Source: Dyella mobilis
GTDB lineage: Bacteria; Pseudomonadota; Gammaproteobacteria; Xanthomonadales; Rhodanobacteraceae
Assembly: GCF_016904945.1 (NCBI RefSeq)
Contig: NZ_JADIKF010000030.1
Location: 62,001-126,000, forward strand
Direction: 5' to 3'
Length of the DNA stretch: 64,000 bases
A program made the translations under genes and the position numbers. Within the stretch, counting starts at the first letter, position 1; each line of letters starts with the position of its first letter. A model generated the notes under the pieces. The model had not been told where the DNA came from. It worked only from the letters and a program-made list of their open reading frames with translations, and searched no databases. Shown here piece after piece: positions 42,205 to 52,170 of the stretch.

Positions 42205-42921
42205 ATGCTTGAGATCCTCTATCAAGACGACGCCCTGATTGCGGTCAACAAACCCGCAGGACTCGCCGTGCACCGCTCGAAAATGGTGGGCAATGCCGAT
42301 GAATTCCTGATCGACTTGCTGCGCGAGCAGGTAGGCGGCACGGTCTATCTGGCGCACCGCCTCGATCGCGCGACCAGCGGTGTGCTGCTGATTGCCCGCT
42401 CCAGCGAAGTCGCCGCGGCACTCGGCGAGCAATTCATGGGTCGCGACGTGCACAAGCAATATCTGACCGTGGTACGCGGCTGGCCGGAACCCGCCGAAGG
42501 CGTGGTCGACTACCCGCTGCCCGGCTCACGCGATACCGGCCCGCGCCGTGACGCACGCACCGCTTACCGGCAACTGGCCACGGTGGAAGTGCCCATCGCC
42601 CTTGGCCGCTATCCGCAACAGCGCTATGCCTTGCTGCTGGCAGAACCGGAGACGGGACGCTTTCGGCAGATTCGCAAGCATCTGGCTCACATCCATCATC
42701 CGGTGATCGGCGATTGCCAGCATGGGCGTAGCGATCACAACCGTCTGTACAAGCAATATTTCAGCTGCCACCGCATGCTGTTGCATGCCTGGCGGCTGAG
42801 CCTGCGCCACCCGGTGGATGGCAGGCCCATGCAGCTTCAAGCGCCATTGGACCAGGCCTACTGCAAAATACTCGAGCGGTTTGCCTGGCAGCTGCCTTCG
42901 GAAACGCCGATAAGCAGTTAG
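42205..42921 (+). CDS. truC: tRNA pseudouridine(65) synthase
   Basis: This is a 238-residue RluA-family pseudouridine synthase without an S4 domain, which together with length points to TruC, the enzyme for U65 of tRNA. The catalytic aspartate is D54 in AHRLDRATSGVLL. Other family features are VNKPAGLAVH (14-23) and the C-terminal RQIRKHLAHIHHPVIGD. It lies 43 bases after ubiB and 11 before arfB, in the same direction. Confidence 0.9.
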   Translation: MLEILYQDDALIAVNKPAGLAVHRSKMVGNADEFLIDLLREQVGGTVYLAHRLDRATSGVLLIARSSEVAAALGEQFMGRDVHKQYLTVVRGWPEPAEGVVDYPLPGSRDTGPRRDARTAYRQLATVEVPIALGRYPQQRYALLLAEPETGRFRQIRKHLAHIHHPVIGDCQHGRSDHNRLYKQYFSCHRMLLHAWRLSLRHPVDGRPMQLQAPLDQAYCKILERFAWQLPSETPISS

Positions 42922-42931
42922 ACTGCTCGCC

Positions 42932-43354
42932 ATGCTACCCGTGAGCCGATCCATCGTCCTGCCGGAATCCGAGCTGGTCGTACGCTTTCTGCGTGCCGAC
43001 GGCCCGGGAGGCCAGCACGTAAACCGCACCGAAAGCGCAGTCGAACTGCGCTTCGACGTGCTGCAATCGCCTTCGCTGCCCGACGATGTTCGCGCCCGCT
43101 TGCTGGCTCGCCGCGATCGGCGCCTTACCGACGAAGGCGTGCTGGTGATCCAGGCCCGCCGCTTCCGCGACCAGGGCCGCAACCGCGAAGATGCCCGCGA
43201 ACGACTGGTGGAGATTCTGCGCGGCGCGCTCGTCGCTCCCAAGAAGCGCGTAGCCACCAAGCCCACGCGGGCTTCTCAGCAGCGTCGCCTGGAAGGAAAG
43301 CAGCAGCGCGGCAAGCTCAAGCAGAACCGATCTCGATCCTGGAGCCACGAGTGA
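42932..43354 (+). CDS. arfB: Alternative ribosome-rescue factor ArfB (peptidyl-tRNA hydrolase)
   Basis: This 140-residue release-factor-like protein carries the catalytic GGQ motif at 26-28 (ADGPGGQHVNRTES). The C-terminal tail is long and basic (KPTRASQQRRLEGKQQRG), the part of ArfB that enters the empty mRNA channel of stalled ribosomes. The codon-recognition domains of RF1/RF2 are absent, as expected. Its last 4 bases overlap the next gene. Confidence 0.93.
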   Translation: MLPVSRSIVLPESELVVRFLRADGPGGQHVNRTESAVELRFDVLQSPSLPDDVRARLLARRDRRLTDEGVLVIQARRFRDQGRNREDARERLVEILRGALVAPKKRVATKPTRASQQRRLEGKQQRGKLKQNRSRSWSHE

Positions 43355-43944
43355 GTTCGCCCATCCTGCCGCCGGTACCGGCGCAAGCTCCGCGAATCAA
43401 CAGTCGTTTCTGGCCCTGGCTGATGCGCAGCATGCTGCGGCTATCGGGCTGGCGCTTGCTCGGGCAACTGCCGGATCTGCCCAAGCTGATCATCATCGGC
43501 GCCCCGCATTCGTCCTATTGGGACGGCGTGTGGGGCTTGATGATGAAGATCGGCCTGGGCGCCAACATCAACGTGATGATCAAGCGCGAGGTGCTGGACG
43601 GCCCGCTGGGTATCATTCTGCGCCCGGTCGGCATGATTCCGATCAACCGCAGCGCCGCGTTGAACGTGGTGGGCCAGATGGTGAAGCGCTTCGCCGAATA
43701 CGAACGCATGTGGCTGGGCATCACCCCGGAAGGCACGCGCAAGCACGTCAAGCATTGGAAGTCGGGTTTCCTGCGCATCGCGCGCGAAGCGAACGTGCCG
43801 ATCCAGACGGTCTTTATCGATTATCCCAGCAAGACGTTCACGCTCGGACCGCTGGTGCATGCCAGCGACGATCCGGATGCGGACATGGCCACGATACGTG
43901 CGATGTTCCGGCCCTATCGCGGCAAGCATCGCAACACTGAATAA
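43351..43944 (+). CDS. PlsC-like lysophospholipid acyltransferase
   Basis: This 197-residue acyltransferase has the HX4D motif as HSSYWD (53-58), the substrate-binding region GMIPINRS, and the TPEGTRKHVKHWKSGF box typical of the short bacterial PlsC-like proteins. It probably acylates a lysolipid at the inner membrane, but it is shorter than true PlsC (about 245 residues), and the exact acceptor is unknown. The GTG start at 43351 overlaps arfB. Confidence 0.83.
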   Translation: MSSPILPPVPAQAPRINSRFWPWLMRSMLRLSGWRLLGQLPDLPKLIIIGAPHSSYWDGVWGLMMKIGLGANINVMIKREVLDGPLGIILRPVGMIPINRSAALNVVGQMVKRFAEYERMWLGITPEGTRKHVKHWKSGFLRIAREANVPIQTVFIDYPSKTFTLGPLVHASDDPDADMATIRAMFRPYRGKHRNTE

Positions 43945-43957
43945 CCGCGGAGAGTTC

Positions 43958-44593
43958 ATGGATTCGCTTGGCATCCAGCACTACGAAGCGTTCCTGCTCG
44001 CGAGCCTTGCGCTCAACCTCACGCCCGGCCTGGATACGTTCTACATCCTCACGCGCAGCGGCCGCGAAGGACACGGCGTGGGCTTGGCGGCGGCGCTCGG
44101 CATCAATGCCGGTTGCATCGTGCACACGTTGGCAGCGGTGCTTGGCATTTCCGCAATCCTGATGACCTCGGCATTCGCCTTCAGCATGCTGAAGTATCTG
44201 GGAGCTGCGTATCTGGTGTGGATCGGCTTGCGCATGCTGCTGTCGCGCTCCACCACGCGTCAGCCCACCGAAACGCGCGGACGCGGCTTGAGCGCGGCGT
44301 TCCGGCAAGGCATGTTGACCAACGTGCTCAATCCCAAGGTTGCGTTGTTCTTCCTGGCGTTCCTGCCGCAATTCGTATCCATGCACGCCATGCACCCGCA
44401 ACTGGGACTGATGTTGCTGGGCCTGAGCTTCATCGGCACGGGACTGACGTGGTCGACGGTGCTGGCATTGATGGGTGGCCGCATTCATCGGCTGCTCACG
44501 GCCAAGCCGCACGTGGGACAGTGGATGGATCGCCTGTGTGGCAGCGTGCTGGTGGCGTTCGGCGTGAAGCTGGCACTTCAGCAGCGTAGCTAA
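43958..44593 (+). CDS. LysE/RhtB-family amino acid exporter
   Basis: This 211-residue protein has six predicted membrane helices and the N-terminal family motif LNLTPGLDTFYILTRSGREG. The LysE/RhtB family exports amino acids such as lysine, homoserine or threonine, or homoserine lactones; the substrate here is open. GGAGAG lies six bases before the ATG at 43958. It ends with a 4-base convergent overlap with the LysR gene. A thr operon lies 7 kb away, but no link is shown. Confidence 0.87.
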   Translation: MDSLGIQHYEAFLLASLALNLTPGLDTFYILTRSGREGHGVGLAAALGINAGCIVHTLAAVLGISAILMTSAFAFSMLKYLGAAYLVWIGLRMLLSRSTTRQPTETRGRGLSAAFRQGMLTNVLNPKVALFFLAFLPQFVSMHAMHPQLGLMLLGLSFIGTGLTWSTVLALMGGRIHRLLTAKPHVGQWMDRLCGSVLVAFGVKLALQQRS

Positions 44594-45630
44594 CGCTCCG
44601 AGTGGCCGGATTCATCGTAATCGCGATGAGTCAGCAGACCTGGGCGGATCAGATCGATAAACGCCCGGGCTTCCGCAGTAAGGAACTTGCCCTTGCGCAT
44701 CACCACGCCGTAGCTGCGCTGCGGAAAGTATTGCCGCATGTTGCGCACCGCCAGGCGGTTGCGATCCGCGTCGGTAATGCAGATGCCGGTGACGATGGAA
44801 ATACCCAAGCCCATCGCGACGTATTCCTTGATCACCTCCCAGCCGCCAACCTCGATCGCCACCTGGTAAGGCACCTGCCGTTGCTGGAACACCAGGTCCA
44901 CCAGTCGATAGGTGGACAGGCGCTGCGGCGGGAGGATCAGGCCGTACGGCGAAAGGTCTTCCAGTGCGATGGCATCCTTGCCCGCCAGCGGATGATTGGG
45001 CGGCATGATCAGCATCGGGTCGTAGTGATAGACCGGTGCCCAGGCGATGTCGTTGGGTACGTCGAGCATGGAGCCCACGGCAAAATCCGCTTCATCAGCG
45101 CGCAGCAACGCCATGCCGTCCTTGCCGGTGACGTTGGCCAATTGCAGTTGCACGGCGGGAAAGCGTTCGCGGTATTGCCGCACCAGTTCCGGCAGCAGGT
45201 ACTGGATGGTTGAGCTGCCTGCCGCCACGGTCAGGCGGCCAGACTGCAGACCTTTGATCTTGCTGTGAAAATCCCGATCCAGATGCTCCCATCCTTCGAC
45301 CAGGGGGCGCGCCAGCTCGTACAGGGCCTCGCCGGCATCGGTGAGGTTGATGCGGCGGCGGCTGCGCTGCAGCAGTTCCACCCCAAGCTCTCGCTCCAGC
45401 GCCTGTAGCTGCAGGCTGATCGATGGCTGCGACAGGTAGAGCGATTCGGCGGCTCGGCTGAGCGTACCCAGCTTCACCGTCGCCACGAAGGCGCGCATCT
45501 GCTTCAGGCGATTGCCCTTGTAGTAATAGCGGCCCGGGTCGCTGGACGCCGGAACGTCCTTTCCGGGCCGGCGCTTGGCCTTGGCTGGCAGCTTTTTTGT
45601 CACGTTTGCCTTCCGGACAGCTTCTTTCAT
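44590..45630 (-). CDS. LysR-family (CysB-like) transcriptional regulator
   Basis: This 346-residue regulator has an unusually long lysine-rich N-terminal extension (about 43 residues) before the helix-turn-helix (MRAFVATVKLGTLSRAAESL at 45-64, then SQPSISLQLQALE). A periplasmic-binding-like effector domain follows. The C-terminal domain resembles CysB-type members. It is divergent from aceB, and a palindrome at 45659-45681 lies between, so control of the glyoxylate shunt is the natural guess. If a start inside the extension were used, the protein would be of ordinary LysR length. Confidence 0.87.
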   Translation of the reverse strand: MKEAVRKANVTKKLPAKAKRRPGKDVPASSDPGRYYYKGNRLKQMRAFVATVKLGTLSRAAESLYLSQPSISLQLQALERELGVELLQRSRRRINLTDAGEALYELARPLVEGWEHLDRDFHSKIKGLQSGRLTVAAGSSTIQYLLPELVRQYRERFPAVQLQLANVTGKDGMALLRADEADFAVGSMLDVPNDIAWAPVYHYDPMLIMPPNHPLAGKDAIALEDLSPYGLILPPQRLSTYRLVDLVFQQRQVPYQVAIEVGGWEVIKEYVAMGLGISIVTGICITDADRNRLAVRNMRQYFPQRSYGVVMRKGKFLTAEARAFIDLIRPGLLTHRDYDESGHSER

Positions 45631-45658
45631 GACAGATTCTTCAATACCTTAGCGTATG

Positions 45659-45681
45659 TATTGATAAATACAATATCAATA
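45659..45681. promoter_or_regulatory. Palindrome between the LysR gene and aceB
   Basis: Perfect 7-base arms TATTGAT/ATCAATA flank a 9-base AT-only-but-one centre. It lies 29 bases upstream of the LysR start codon and about 72 upstream of aceB. LysR proteins bind such AT-rich dyads in divergent promoters. Confidence 0.6.
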
Positions 45682-45752
45682 ATTGAAACATTTGTTTTGT
45701 CAAAATGGTGTGCGCTGACTAGCTTGTCCCCGAACCCCTGGCGGAGAAGCTC

Positions 45753-47348
45753 ATGGCAGTACCCAGCGAAAAGTTCGTCGTCCAGCCTGCCCGCGTCCAC
45801 GCGGACATTGCCGGCTACGAAGACATCCTCACCCCGGATGCCCTGGCCTTCCTGGCCCGGCTGCATCGTTTTGCCGAGCCGCTGCGCCAGCAACTGCTGC
45901 AGGCCCGGCGGCAGCGCCAGGCCCGCTACGACGCCGGCGCACTGCCGGACTTCCGGCCGGACACCAAGGCGATCCGCGATTCGGATTGGACAGTCGCGCC
46001 CATCCCCGCCGCCTTGCAGGACCGCCGCGTGGAAATCACCGGACCGGTCGAGCGCAAGATGATCATCAACGCGCTCAATTCCGGCGCGAAGGTGTTCATG
46101 GCCGATTTCGAGGACTCCTCCGCCCCCAGCTTCGCCAATCAGCTGGATGGCCAGGTCAATCTGCGAGACGCGGTCAACGGAACCCTGCAATTCCGCTCAC
46201 CCGAGGGCAAGGAATATCGCGTCGGCGCCAATCCGGCGGTGCTGATGGTGCGCCCGCGCGGCTGGCATCTGCCGGAGCGGCACGTAACGGTCGATGGCCA
46301 GACCATGGCTGGCGCGCTGGTGGATTTTGGCCTGTACGCCTTCCACAACGCGCACGTTTTGCATGCCCGCGATCTCGGACCGTATTTCTATCTGCCCAAG
46401 CTCGAGGCGATGGAAGAGGCTGCCCTGTGGGACGAAGTCATGGCGCTGGCCGAGGACGACCTCGAGCTGCCGGCCGGCAGCATGAAGGCCACCGTGCTGA
46501 TCGAGACCCTGCCAGCGGCGTTCCAGATGCACGAGATCCTGCATGCGCTGCGCGGCCGCGTGGCTGGACTGAACTGCGGACGCTGGGATTACATTTTTTC
46601 CTACCTGAAAACCATGCGCGGCCATCGCGACCGTTTGCTGCCCGAGCGCAGCCAGGTGGTGATGACGGTGCCTTTTCTCAAAGCCTATTCGGAGCTGCTG
46701 ATCCAGACCTGCCATCGCCGTGGCGCTTTTGCGATGGGCGGCATGGCGGCGCAGATTCCGATCAAGGGCGACGACGACGCCAACGACAAGGCCATGGCCA
46801 AGGTTCGCGCCGACAAACTGCGCGAAGTGCAGGCCGGCCACGACGGCACCTGGGTCGCGCATCCGGCACTGGTGCCCGTGGCCATGGATATTTTCGATCG
46901 TCATCTGAGTACGCCGAACCAGTTGCAGGTGAAGCGCGAAGACGTCACGGCAGACCGCAACGCCCTGATCGCCCCCTGCGGCGGCACCATCAGCCGCACC
47001 GGCTTCGACAACAACGTGGAAGTGGCCTTGCGCTACACCGCGGCATGGCTCGAAGGGATGGGCTGCGTGCCGATCCACAACCTGATGGAAGACGCAGCGA
47101 CAGCCGAAATCGCCCGCGCGCAATTGTGGCAATGGCTGCATCACGGCAGCCTGGAATTTCCCGACCACGCACCGATCGATTTTGCGTTGTTCGATCACGC
47201 ACTCGCCTCGCACGCGCATCGCCTCAGCGAAAGCACGTTGCCGGGCGCAAGCCGCGCCAAGGATGCCGCGCACCTGCTCGCCACGCTGACCCATGCCGAC
47301 CAGCTCGGCGATTTCCTCACCCTGCCCGCCTACGAGCAACTTGCCTGA
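45753..47348 (+). CDS. aceB: Malate synthase A
   Basis: This 531-residue enzyme condenses glyoxylate with acetyl-CoA to malate. The length and the signatures match the A isoform: ADFEDSSAPSF (about 112-122), MVRPRGWHLPE with the catalytic arginine, IETLPAAFQMHEIL, and LMEDAATAEIARAQ with the catalytic aspartate near the C-terminus. GGAG precedes the ATG. It is followed after 36 bases by aceA, the partner enzyme of the glyoxylate shunt. No isocitrate dehydrogenase kinase (aceK) follows. Confidence 0.96.
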   Translation: MAVPSEKFVVQPARVHADIAGYEDILTPDALAFLARLHRFAEPLRQQLLQARRQRQARYDAGALPDFRPDTKAIRDSDWTVAPIPAALQDRRVEITGPVERKMIINALNSGAKVFMADFEDSSAPSFANQLDGQVNLRDAVNGTLQFRSPEGKEYRVGANPAVLMVRPRGWHLPERHVTVDGQTMAGALVDFGLYAFHNAHVLHARDLGPYFYLPKLEAMEEAALWDEVMALAEDDLELPAGSMKATVLIETLPAAFQMHEILHALRGRVAGLNCGRWDYIFSYLKTMRGHRDRLLPERSQVVMTVPFLKAYSELLIQTCHRRGAFAMGGMAAQIPIKGDDDANDKAMAKVRADKLREVQAGHDGTWVAHPALVPVAMDIFDRHLSTPNQLQVKREDVTADRNALIAPCGGTISRTGFDNNVEVALRYTAAWLEGMGCVPIHNLMEDAATAEIARAQLWQWLHHGSLEFPDHAPIDFALFDHALASHAHRLSESTLPGASRAKDAAHLLATLTHADQLGDFLTLPAYEQLA

Positions 47349-47384
47349 CTGCGCGCCATCACGGCATTCACCGGAGTACCCGAG

Positions 47385-48680
47385 ATGAAAAACAACTTGC
47401 CCACCGCCGAACAGATCGCCCTGGACTGGAAGAACAATCCCCGCTGGGCCGGTATCCAGCGCAACTATGGCGCCGAAGATGTAGTGCGCCTGCGCGGCAC
47501 GGTGACGGTGGAACACTCGCTCGCGCGCCGCGGCGCCGAGCGGCTGTGGAAATCGCTGCACAAGGAAGACTTCGTCAACGCATTGGGCGCACTGACCGGC
47601 AACCAGGCCATGCAACAGGTGAAAGCCGGCCTGCAGGCGATCTACCTCAGCGGCTGGCAGGTCGCCGCGGATGCGAACGTGGCGGGTGAAATGTACCCGG
47701 ACCAATCCCTGTACCCGGCCAATTCAGTGCCCTTGGTGGTCAAGCGCATCAACAACTCGCTGCTGCGCGCCGATCAGCTGCACCACGCCGAAGGCAAGGA
47801 CGAGATCGACTGGATGGCACCGATCGTGGCCGATGCCGAAGCCGGCTTCGGCGGCGTGCTCAATGCTTTCGAATTGATGAAAGCGATGATCGAAGCCGGT
47901 GCTGCCGGCGTGCATTTCGAAGATCAATTGGCCTCGGTGAAGAAATGCGGCCACATGGGCGGCAAGGTGTTGGTGCCGACACGCGAAGCCGTAGACAAGC
48001 TCAATGCCGCGCGCCTGGCTGCCGACGTACTCGGCGTGCCAACTTTGCTGGTTGCACGCACCGATGCTGACGCCGCCGACCTGCTCACTTCCGACATCGA
48101 CGATAACGACAAGCCGTTCACCACGGGCGAGCGCACCCTGGAAGGCTTCTTCCGCGTTCGTGCCGGGCTGGAACAGGCGATCAGCCGAGGTCTGGCTTAT
48201 GCGCCTTACGCCGACCTGGTTTGGTGCGAAACCAGCAAGCCGAACCTGGAAGAAGCACGCCAGTTTGCCGAGGCGATCCACGCCAGGTTCCCCGGCAAAC
48301 TCCTGGCCTACAACTGCTCGCCCAGCTTCAACTGGAAGAAGAATCTCGACGACGCCACGATCGCGAAGTTCCAGAAGGAGCTGGGCGCCATGGGTTACAA
48401 ATTCCAATTCATAACGCTGGCAGGATTCCACAGCCTCAACTACGGCATGTTCGACCTTGCGCACGGCTACGCACGCCGACAGATGAGCGCCTTCGTGGAA
48501 TTGCAGGAGAAGGAATTCGCCGCCGCCGACCGCGGCTTCACCGCGGTGAAGCATCAGCGCGAAGTGGGTACCGGCTATTTCGACGCCGTGACGCAGACCA
48601 TCCAGCAAGGCAAGTCTTCAACCACCGCCCTGAAGGGCTCCACCGAAGAAGCGCAATTCCATCGGGCATCTGCAGCCTGA
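47385..48680 (+). CDS. aceA: Isocitrate lyase
   Basis: This 431-residue enzyme splits isocitrate into glyoxylate and succinate. The catalytic motif is KKCGH (186-190, C188). The Mg-binding region [10 protein letters not shown] lies at 148-157, and [10 protein letters not shown] at about 309-318 is also intact. The length is that of the proteobacterial short form. With aceB it lets the cell grow on acetate or fatty acids. A strong hairpin follows the stop. Confidence 0.97.
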   Translation: MKNNLPTAEQIALDWKNNPRWAGIQRNYGAEDVVRLRGTVTVEHSLARRGAERLWKSLHKEDFVNALGALTGNQAMQQVKAGLQAIYLSGWQVAADANVAGEMYPDQSLYPANSVPLVVKRINNSLLRADQLHHAEGKDEIDWMAPIVADAEAGFGGVLNAFELMKAMIEAGAAGVHFEDQLASVKKCGHMGGKVLVPTREAVDKLNAARLAADVLGVPTLLVARTDADAADLLTSDIDDNDKPFTTGERTLEGFFRVRAGLEQAISRGLAYAPYADLVWCETSKPNLEEARQFAEAIHARFPGKLLAYNCSPSFNWKKNLDDATIAKFQKELGAMGYKFQFITLAGFHSLNYGMFDLAHGYARRQMSAFVELQEKEFAAADRGFTAVKHQREVGTGYFDAVTQTIQQGKSSTTALKGSTEEAQFHRASAA

Positions 48681-48689
48681 TGATCACTC

Positions 48690-48716
48690 GTCCTCCCCCG
48701 CCGCACGGGGGAGGAC
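48690..48716. terminator. Convergent hairpin between aceA and the antiporter gene
   Basis: A perfect 10-base stem (GTCCTCCCCC/GGGGGAGGAC, 7-base loop) fills the gap between the two convergent stops. It has no T-run on either strand, so it may act as a pause or RNA-end structure. Confidence 0.55.
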
Positions 48717-48721
48717 ATCGA

Positions 48722-50512
48722 TCAGGCGGAAGCTTCCGGCGGCACCAATGCAATCACTGTCCAGCCGGGACGCGGCTCGAGCTCGCGCCGTTCCGCCGCA
48801 ACGCGCAATACGCCTTTTTCATCGATACCGAACATCAGGATCGACGTCGAACCGTATTGCTCGATGAAGTGCGGCCAATCGAAGGTAGCGGTAAGCCCGG
48901 TGGATTTGATTCGCCAGCCGCGTATCAGCCATTCGGCAAAACGCGCGTGGGTCATGCCCTCTTCGAACAAAGCCGGTACCAGCAGGCGATCGTTGAGTGC
49001 GTTGCGGTGATTGGTTTCCTGAGGCGCAAGGTTGCGCAACCGATACACCTTCTCGCGCCCGAACTCCTGTTGATAGTGCAGGCATGCAAGCGAATTGCGT
49101 TCCCGATGCGTGGACAAGCCCAGCATCTGGCCGATACCGGCAAGCACCAGATGGCGGTCGGCATGCGCGGAGGCCGGGTTCCCGTAGAACGTACTCAAGC
49201 CTTCCATGCGTGCGCGGCGAATGCCATCCCAATCGTCGTCGGCCAGCAAGATGTGAAAACCCGCTTCGCTTAGCGCCTTTCCAATGGCACGGGCCACGGC
49301 ATCGGATCCAAAGATCAGCACGCCACGCGGATCGGGCTCGGCCACCTTCAGCCAGCGCGCCAGCGGTCGCGCCGTGGCGCTTTGCAAAACCACTGTGCCG
49401 ATGATGAGGATGAAGACCAGCGGCACCAGCACCTCGCTGCCGGCAACACCCAGGTGCGACAAGCGCAACGCGAACAGCGCCGATACCGAAGCCGCCACGA
49501 TGCCGCGCGGCGCCACCCACGAAATCAACGCGCGATCGCGCCACCCCATGCCGCTACCGATGCTGGAAACGAGGACGGTAATCGGCCGCACTACGAATTG
49601 CGCGACGAGAAAAATCGCGATGCCCGCCCACAGCGTGCCGGGCGGCAACGGCCAGCTCAATCGCGCCGCCAGCAAAATGAAAAGCATCGACACCAGGAGC
49701 ACGGTGAGGTGCTCCTTGAAATCCAGAATGTCGTCGACGTGCACGTCGCGCAAGTTGCCCAGGGCAATGCCCATGATCGTGACGGTCAACAGACCGGAGT
49801 CGTGGGCAATCGTGTTGGACAGCGTGAACGACAACAGCACAATGGCCAGCGTGCCGTAGTTCTGCAGGTATTCGGGGATGAACTGCCTTCGCAACAGAAA
49901 AGCCAGGGCAAGCGCGGCAACACCGCCGCAAATGACACCGCCCAGCACCGTACCCAGGAAGACGCCGACGGCATGACCCTGGTGACGGGACACGATGGCT
50001 TCGTAGATCAACACCGCAAACAGTGCCCCGAGCGGATCGATCACGATGCCTTCCCAGCGCAAGGTATTGGCAATCCGCGCGTTCGGCCGCAACGTACGCA
50101 GCATCGGCATGATCACCGTCGGACCTGTGACACAGGTCAGCGCGCCGAACAGCAGCGAAAGATCCCAGCCCAGGCCTGCCAGGTAGTGCGCAGCCGCCGC
50201 GAGCAGGAGCAGCGCCACCACGGCTCCATAGCTGACCAGGCCGCGCACTACGTGCCCGATGCCGGACAACTCGCTGAAGCGCAGTGTGAGGCTCCCCTCG
50301 AACAGGATCAGTGCGACGGACAGCGAGACGACGGGAAACAGCAGCGGACCGAGCAGCTTGTCCGGATCGAGCACGTGCCCTATCGGGCCCAGCACGATAC
50401 CTGCCAGCAACAAGAACAGGATGGCCGGCAATTTGACCCGCCAGGCGAGCCATTGCGCAAAGAATCCGATGGCCAGCATCCCCGTCAGCATCAAGCCGAT
50501 TTCGATCGTCAC
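48722..50512 (-). CDS. Cation:proton antiporter with C-terminal nucleotide-binding-like domain
   Basis: This 596-residue protein has about 12 N-terminal membrane helices of the Na+/H+ exchanger (CPA) fold, with TCVTGPTVIMPML and EGIVIDPLGALFAV as the conserved core. The second of these holds the ion-binding aspartate. After residue 390 a cytosolic Rossmann-like segment begins (GVLIFGSDAVARAIGKALSEAG), as in TrkA-N or KefB-type regulators, and the last 100 residues form a further soluble part. A nucleotide or redox signal may gate it. It is downstream of comM on the same strand. Confidence 0.86.
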   Translation of the reverse strand: MTIEIGLMLTGMLAIGFFAQWLAWRVKLPAILFLLLAGIVLGPIGHVLDPDKLLGPLLFPVVSLSVALILFEGSLTLRFSELSGIGHVVRGLVSYGAVVALLLLAAAAHYLAGLGWDLSLLFGALTCVTGPTVIMPMLRTLRPNARIANTLRWEGIVIDPLGALFAVLIYEAIVSRHQGHAVGVFLGTVLGGVICGGVAALALAFLLRRQFIPEYLQNYGTLAIVLLSFTLSNTIAHDSGLLTVTIMGIALGNLRDVHVDDILDFKEHLTVLLVSMLFILLAARLSWPLPPGTLWAGIAIFLVAQFVVRPITVLVSSIGSGMGWRDRALISWVAPRGIVAASVSALFALRLSHLGVAGSEVLVPLVFILIIGTVVLQSATARPLARWLKVAEPDPRGVLIFGSDAVARAIGKALSEAGFHILLADDDWDGIRRARMEGLSTFYGNPASAHADRHLVLAGIGQMLGLSTHRERNSLACLHYQQEFGREKVYRLRNLAPQETNHRNALNDRLLVPALFEEGMTHARFAEWLIRGWRIKSTGLTATFDWPHFIEQYGSTSILMFGIDEKGVLRVAAERRELEPRPGWTVIALVPPEASA

Positions 50513-50578
50513 GTGCGCCCCCTTTGCGGCACGTCCGGGCTGCCGTGTTGCAACATAAACATAGCGGGGAATCCGGGT

Positions 50579-52093
50579 CTAGTCTGACAACAACGATAGG
50601 CGCCGGTATTGCAATGCCTCGGCCAGATGCTGGCGATCCAGCGCCGCGGCGCCATTGTCGAGATCGGCAATGGTGCGTGCCACGCGCAAGGTCCGGTGGT
50701 AAGCGCGTGCCGATAACCCCAATCGTTCGAGCGCTGCATCGAACCAGCGGCGCTCGGCCGGACCCAAGGCACAGTCGCGCTCCAGTTCGCGCGTGCTGAT
50801 CTCTGCATTGGGACGGCCGGCGCGCGCGAGCGCGTGTTGGCGCGAGCGCATGACGCGTTTGCGCATCGTTGCCGAATCTTCGGCCTGCAAGGTGCGCGGC
50901 GCACCCAGCTCGGCCAATGGCACGCCCAGCACTTCCACGCACAGGTCGATGCGGTCCAGCAGTGGGCCCGAAATGCGCGAGCGGTAGCGTTGAACCTGGT
51001 CCGGCGTACAGCGGCAGCGTTGACGCGCATCGCCTGCATAACCGCAGGGGCACGGATTCATCGCGGCCACGAGCTGGAACTGGGCGGGAAAGCTCAACTG
51101 ACGGGCCGCACGCGAGATCAGGATCTGGCCCGACTCCATGGGCTCGCGCAGCACTTCCAAGACGTGGCGACTGAACTCGGGAAGCTCGTCCAGGAACAGT
51201 ACGCCGTTGTGCGCCAGCGAGATCTCGCCAGGTCGCGGTTGCGAACCGCCGCCTACGAGGGCGACGGCGGAGGCGGTATGGTGAGGTGCACGGAAGGGGC
51301 GCCGGCGCCAGTGGGCGGGGTCCACCGGATGCCCGGCGACCGACAGGATGGCGCAGGTTTCCAGCGCCTCAGATTCGCTCAACGGCGGCAGGATGCCGGG
51401 CAGGCGTTCCGCCAGCATGGTCTTGCCGGTGCCGGGCGGGCCCATCAGCAACAGGTGATGTCCGCCGACTGCAGCTATTTCCAGTGCGCGGCGGGCCTGC
51501 AATTGGCCGCGCACGTCGATCATGTCCGGACCGGGCTCGTCGGCCTGCAGGGTCAGTGATGCGGTAGGCGGGGGCAGCTCCTGGACGCCCCGCAGCCACC
51601 CGCAAACGTCGGTGAGGCTGTCGGCGACCCGTACGTCGACCTCGGGAATCAGGGCCGCTTCGTCGGCATTGGCCCGCGGCACCACCACCCGGCGACCACG
51701 CGCCCTGGCGCGAAGCAAGGCCGGCAACACGCCGGAAACCGGGCGCAACTGGCCGGAGAGCGCCAATTCCCCCAGAAATTCGCAATCATCGAGTTTTTCG
51801 CGCGGCACCTGATGGCCCGCCGCCAGAATGCCCAGCGCAATGGCCAGGTCGAAACGGCCACCGTCCTTGGGCAGCTCGGCCGGCGCGAGATTCACCGTCA
51901 CCTTGCGGTTGGGGTATTCAAATGCGGCACTCTGGATGGCCACGCGGACCCGATCCCGCGCTTCGCGGACCGCCGCCTCGGGCAGGCCAACGATGTGGGT
52001 GCTGGGCAGACCACCGGAAAGATGCACCTCCACCATCACTTGTGGTGCGGCAACGCCCTCCTGGGCACGGCTTAGCGTGACGGCCAGGCTCAT
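50579..52093 (-). CDS. comM: ComM/YifB AAA+ ATPase (Mg-chelatase-like)
   Basis: This 504-residue AAA+ protein has an N-terminal Lon-protease-like fold (1-165) and a central ATPase. Walker A is GPPGTGKT (218-225), Walker B is VLFLDELPEF, and a zinc-ribbon-like insert CPCGYAGDARQRCRC follows. ComM acts as a helicase-type branch migration factor during natural transformation in Vibrio and Acinetobacter. The start gives a normal length. It lies downstream of ubiK but is separated from it by a strong terminator. Confidence 0.93.
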   Translation of the reverse strand: MSLAVTLSRAQEGVAAPQVMVEVHLSGGLPSTHIVGLPEAAVREARDRVRVAIQSAAFEYPNRKVTVNLAPAELPKDGGRFDLAIALGILAAGHQVPREKLDDCEFLGELALSGQLRPVSGVLPALLRARARGRRVVVPRANADEAALIPEVDVRVADSLTDVCGWLRGVQELPPPTASLTLQADEPGPDMIDVRGQLQARRALEIAAVGGHHLLLMGPPGTGKTMLAERLPGILPPLSESEALETCAILSVAGHPVDPAHWRRRPFRAPHHTASAVALVGGGSQPRPGEISLAHNGVLFLDELPEFSRHVLEVLREPMESGQILISRAARQLSFPAQFQLVAAMNPCPCGYAGDARQRCRCTPDQVQRYRSRISGPLLDRIDLCVEVLGVPLAELGAPRTLQAEDSATMRKRVMRSRQHALARAGRPNAEISTRELERDCALGPAERRWFDAALERLGLSARAYHRTLRVARTIADLDNGAAALDRQHLAEALQYRRLSLLSD

Positions 52094-52170
52094 CGAATAC
52101 CGTGAAGATGCAGGTCAGCGGAGTCGCTGATTGAACGGTCCATCGCGCGACTCCACGACAATCGAAGCGG

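Noticed and set aside
40351..42459. Open frame of 702 codons on the minus strand across ubiB
   Set aside because: Antisense shadow of a clear UbiB protein.
46197..47705. Minus-strand frame of about 500 codons across aceB and aceA
   Set aside because: Antisense shadow spanning the end of one well-supported gene and the start of the next.
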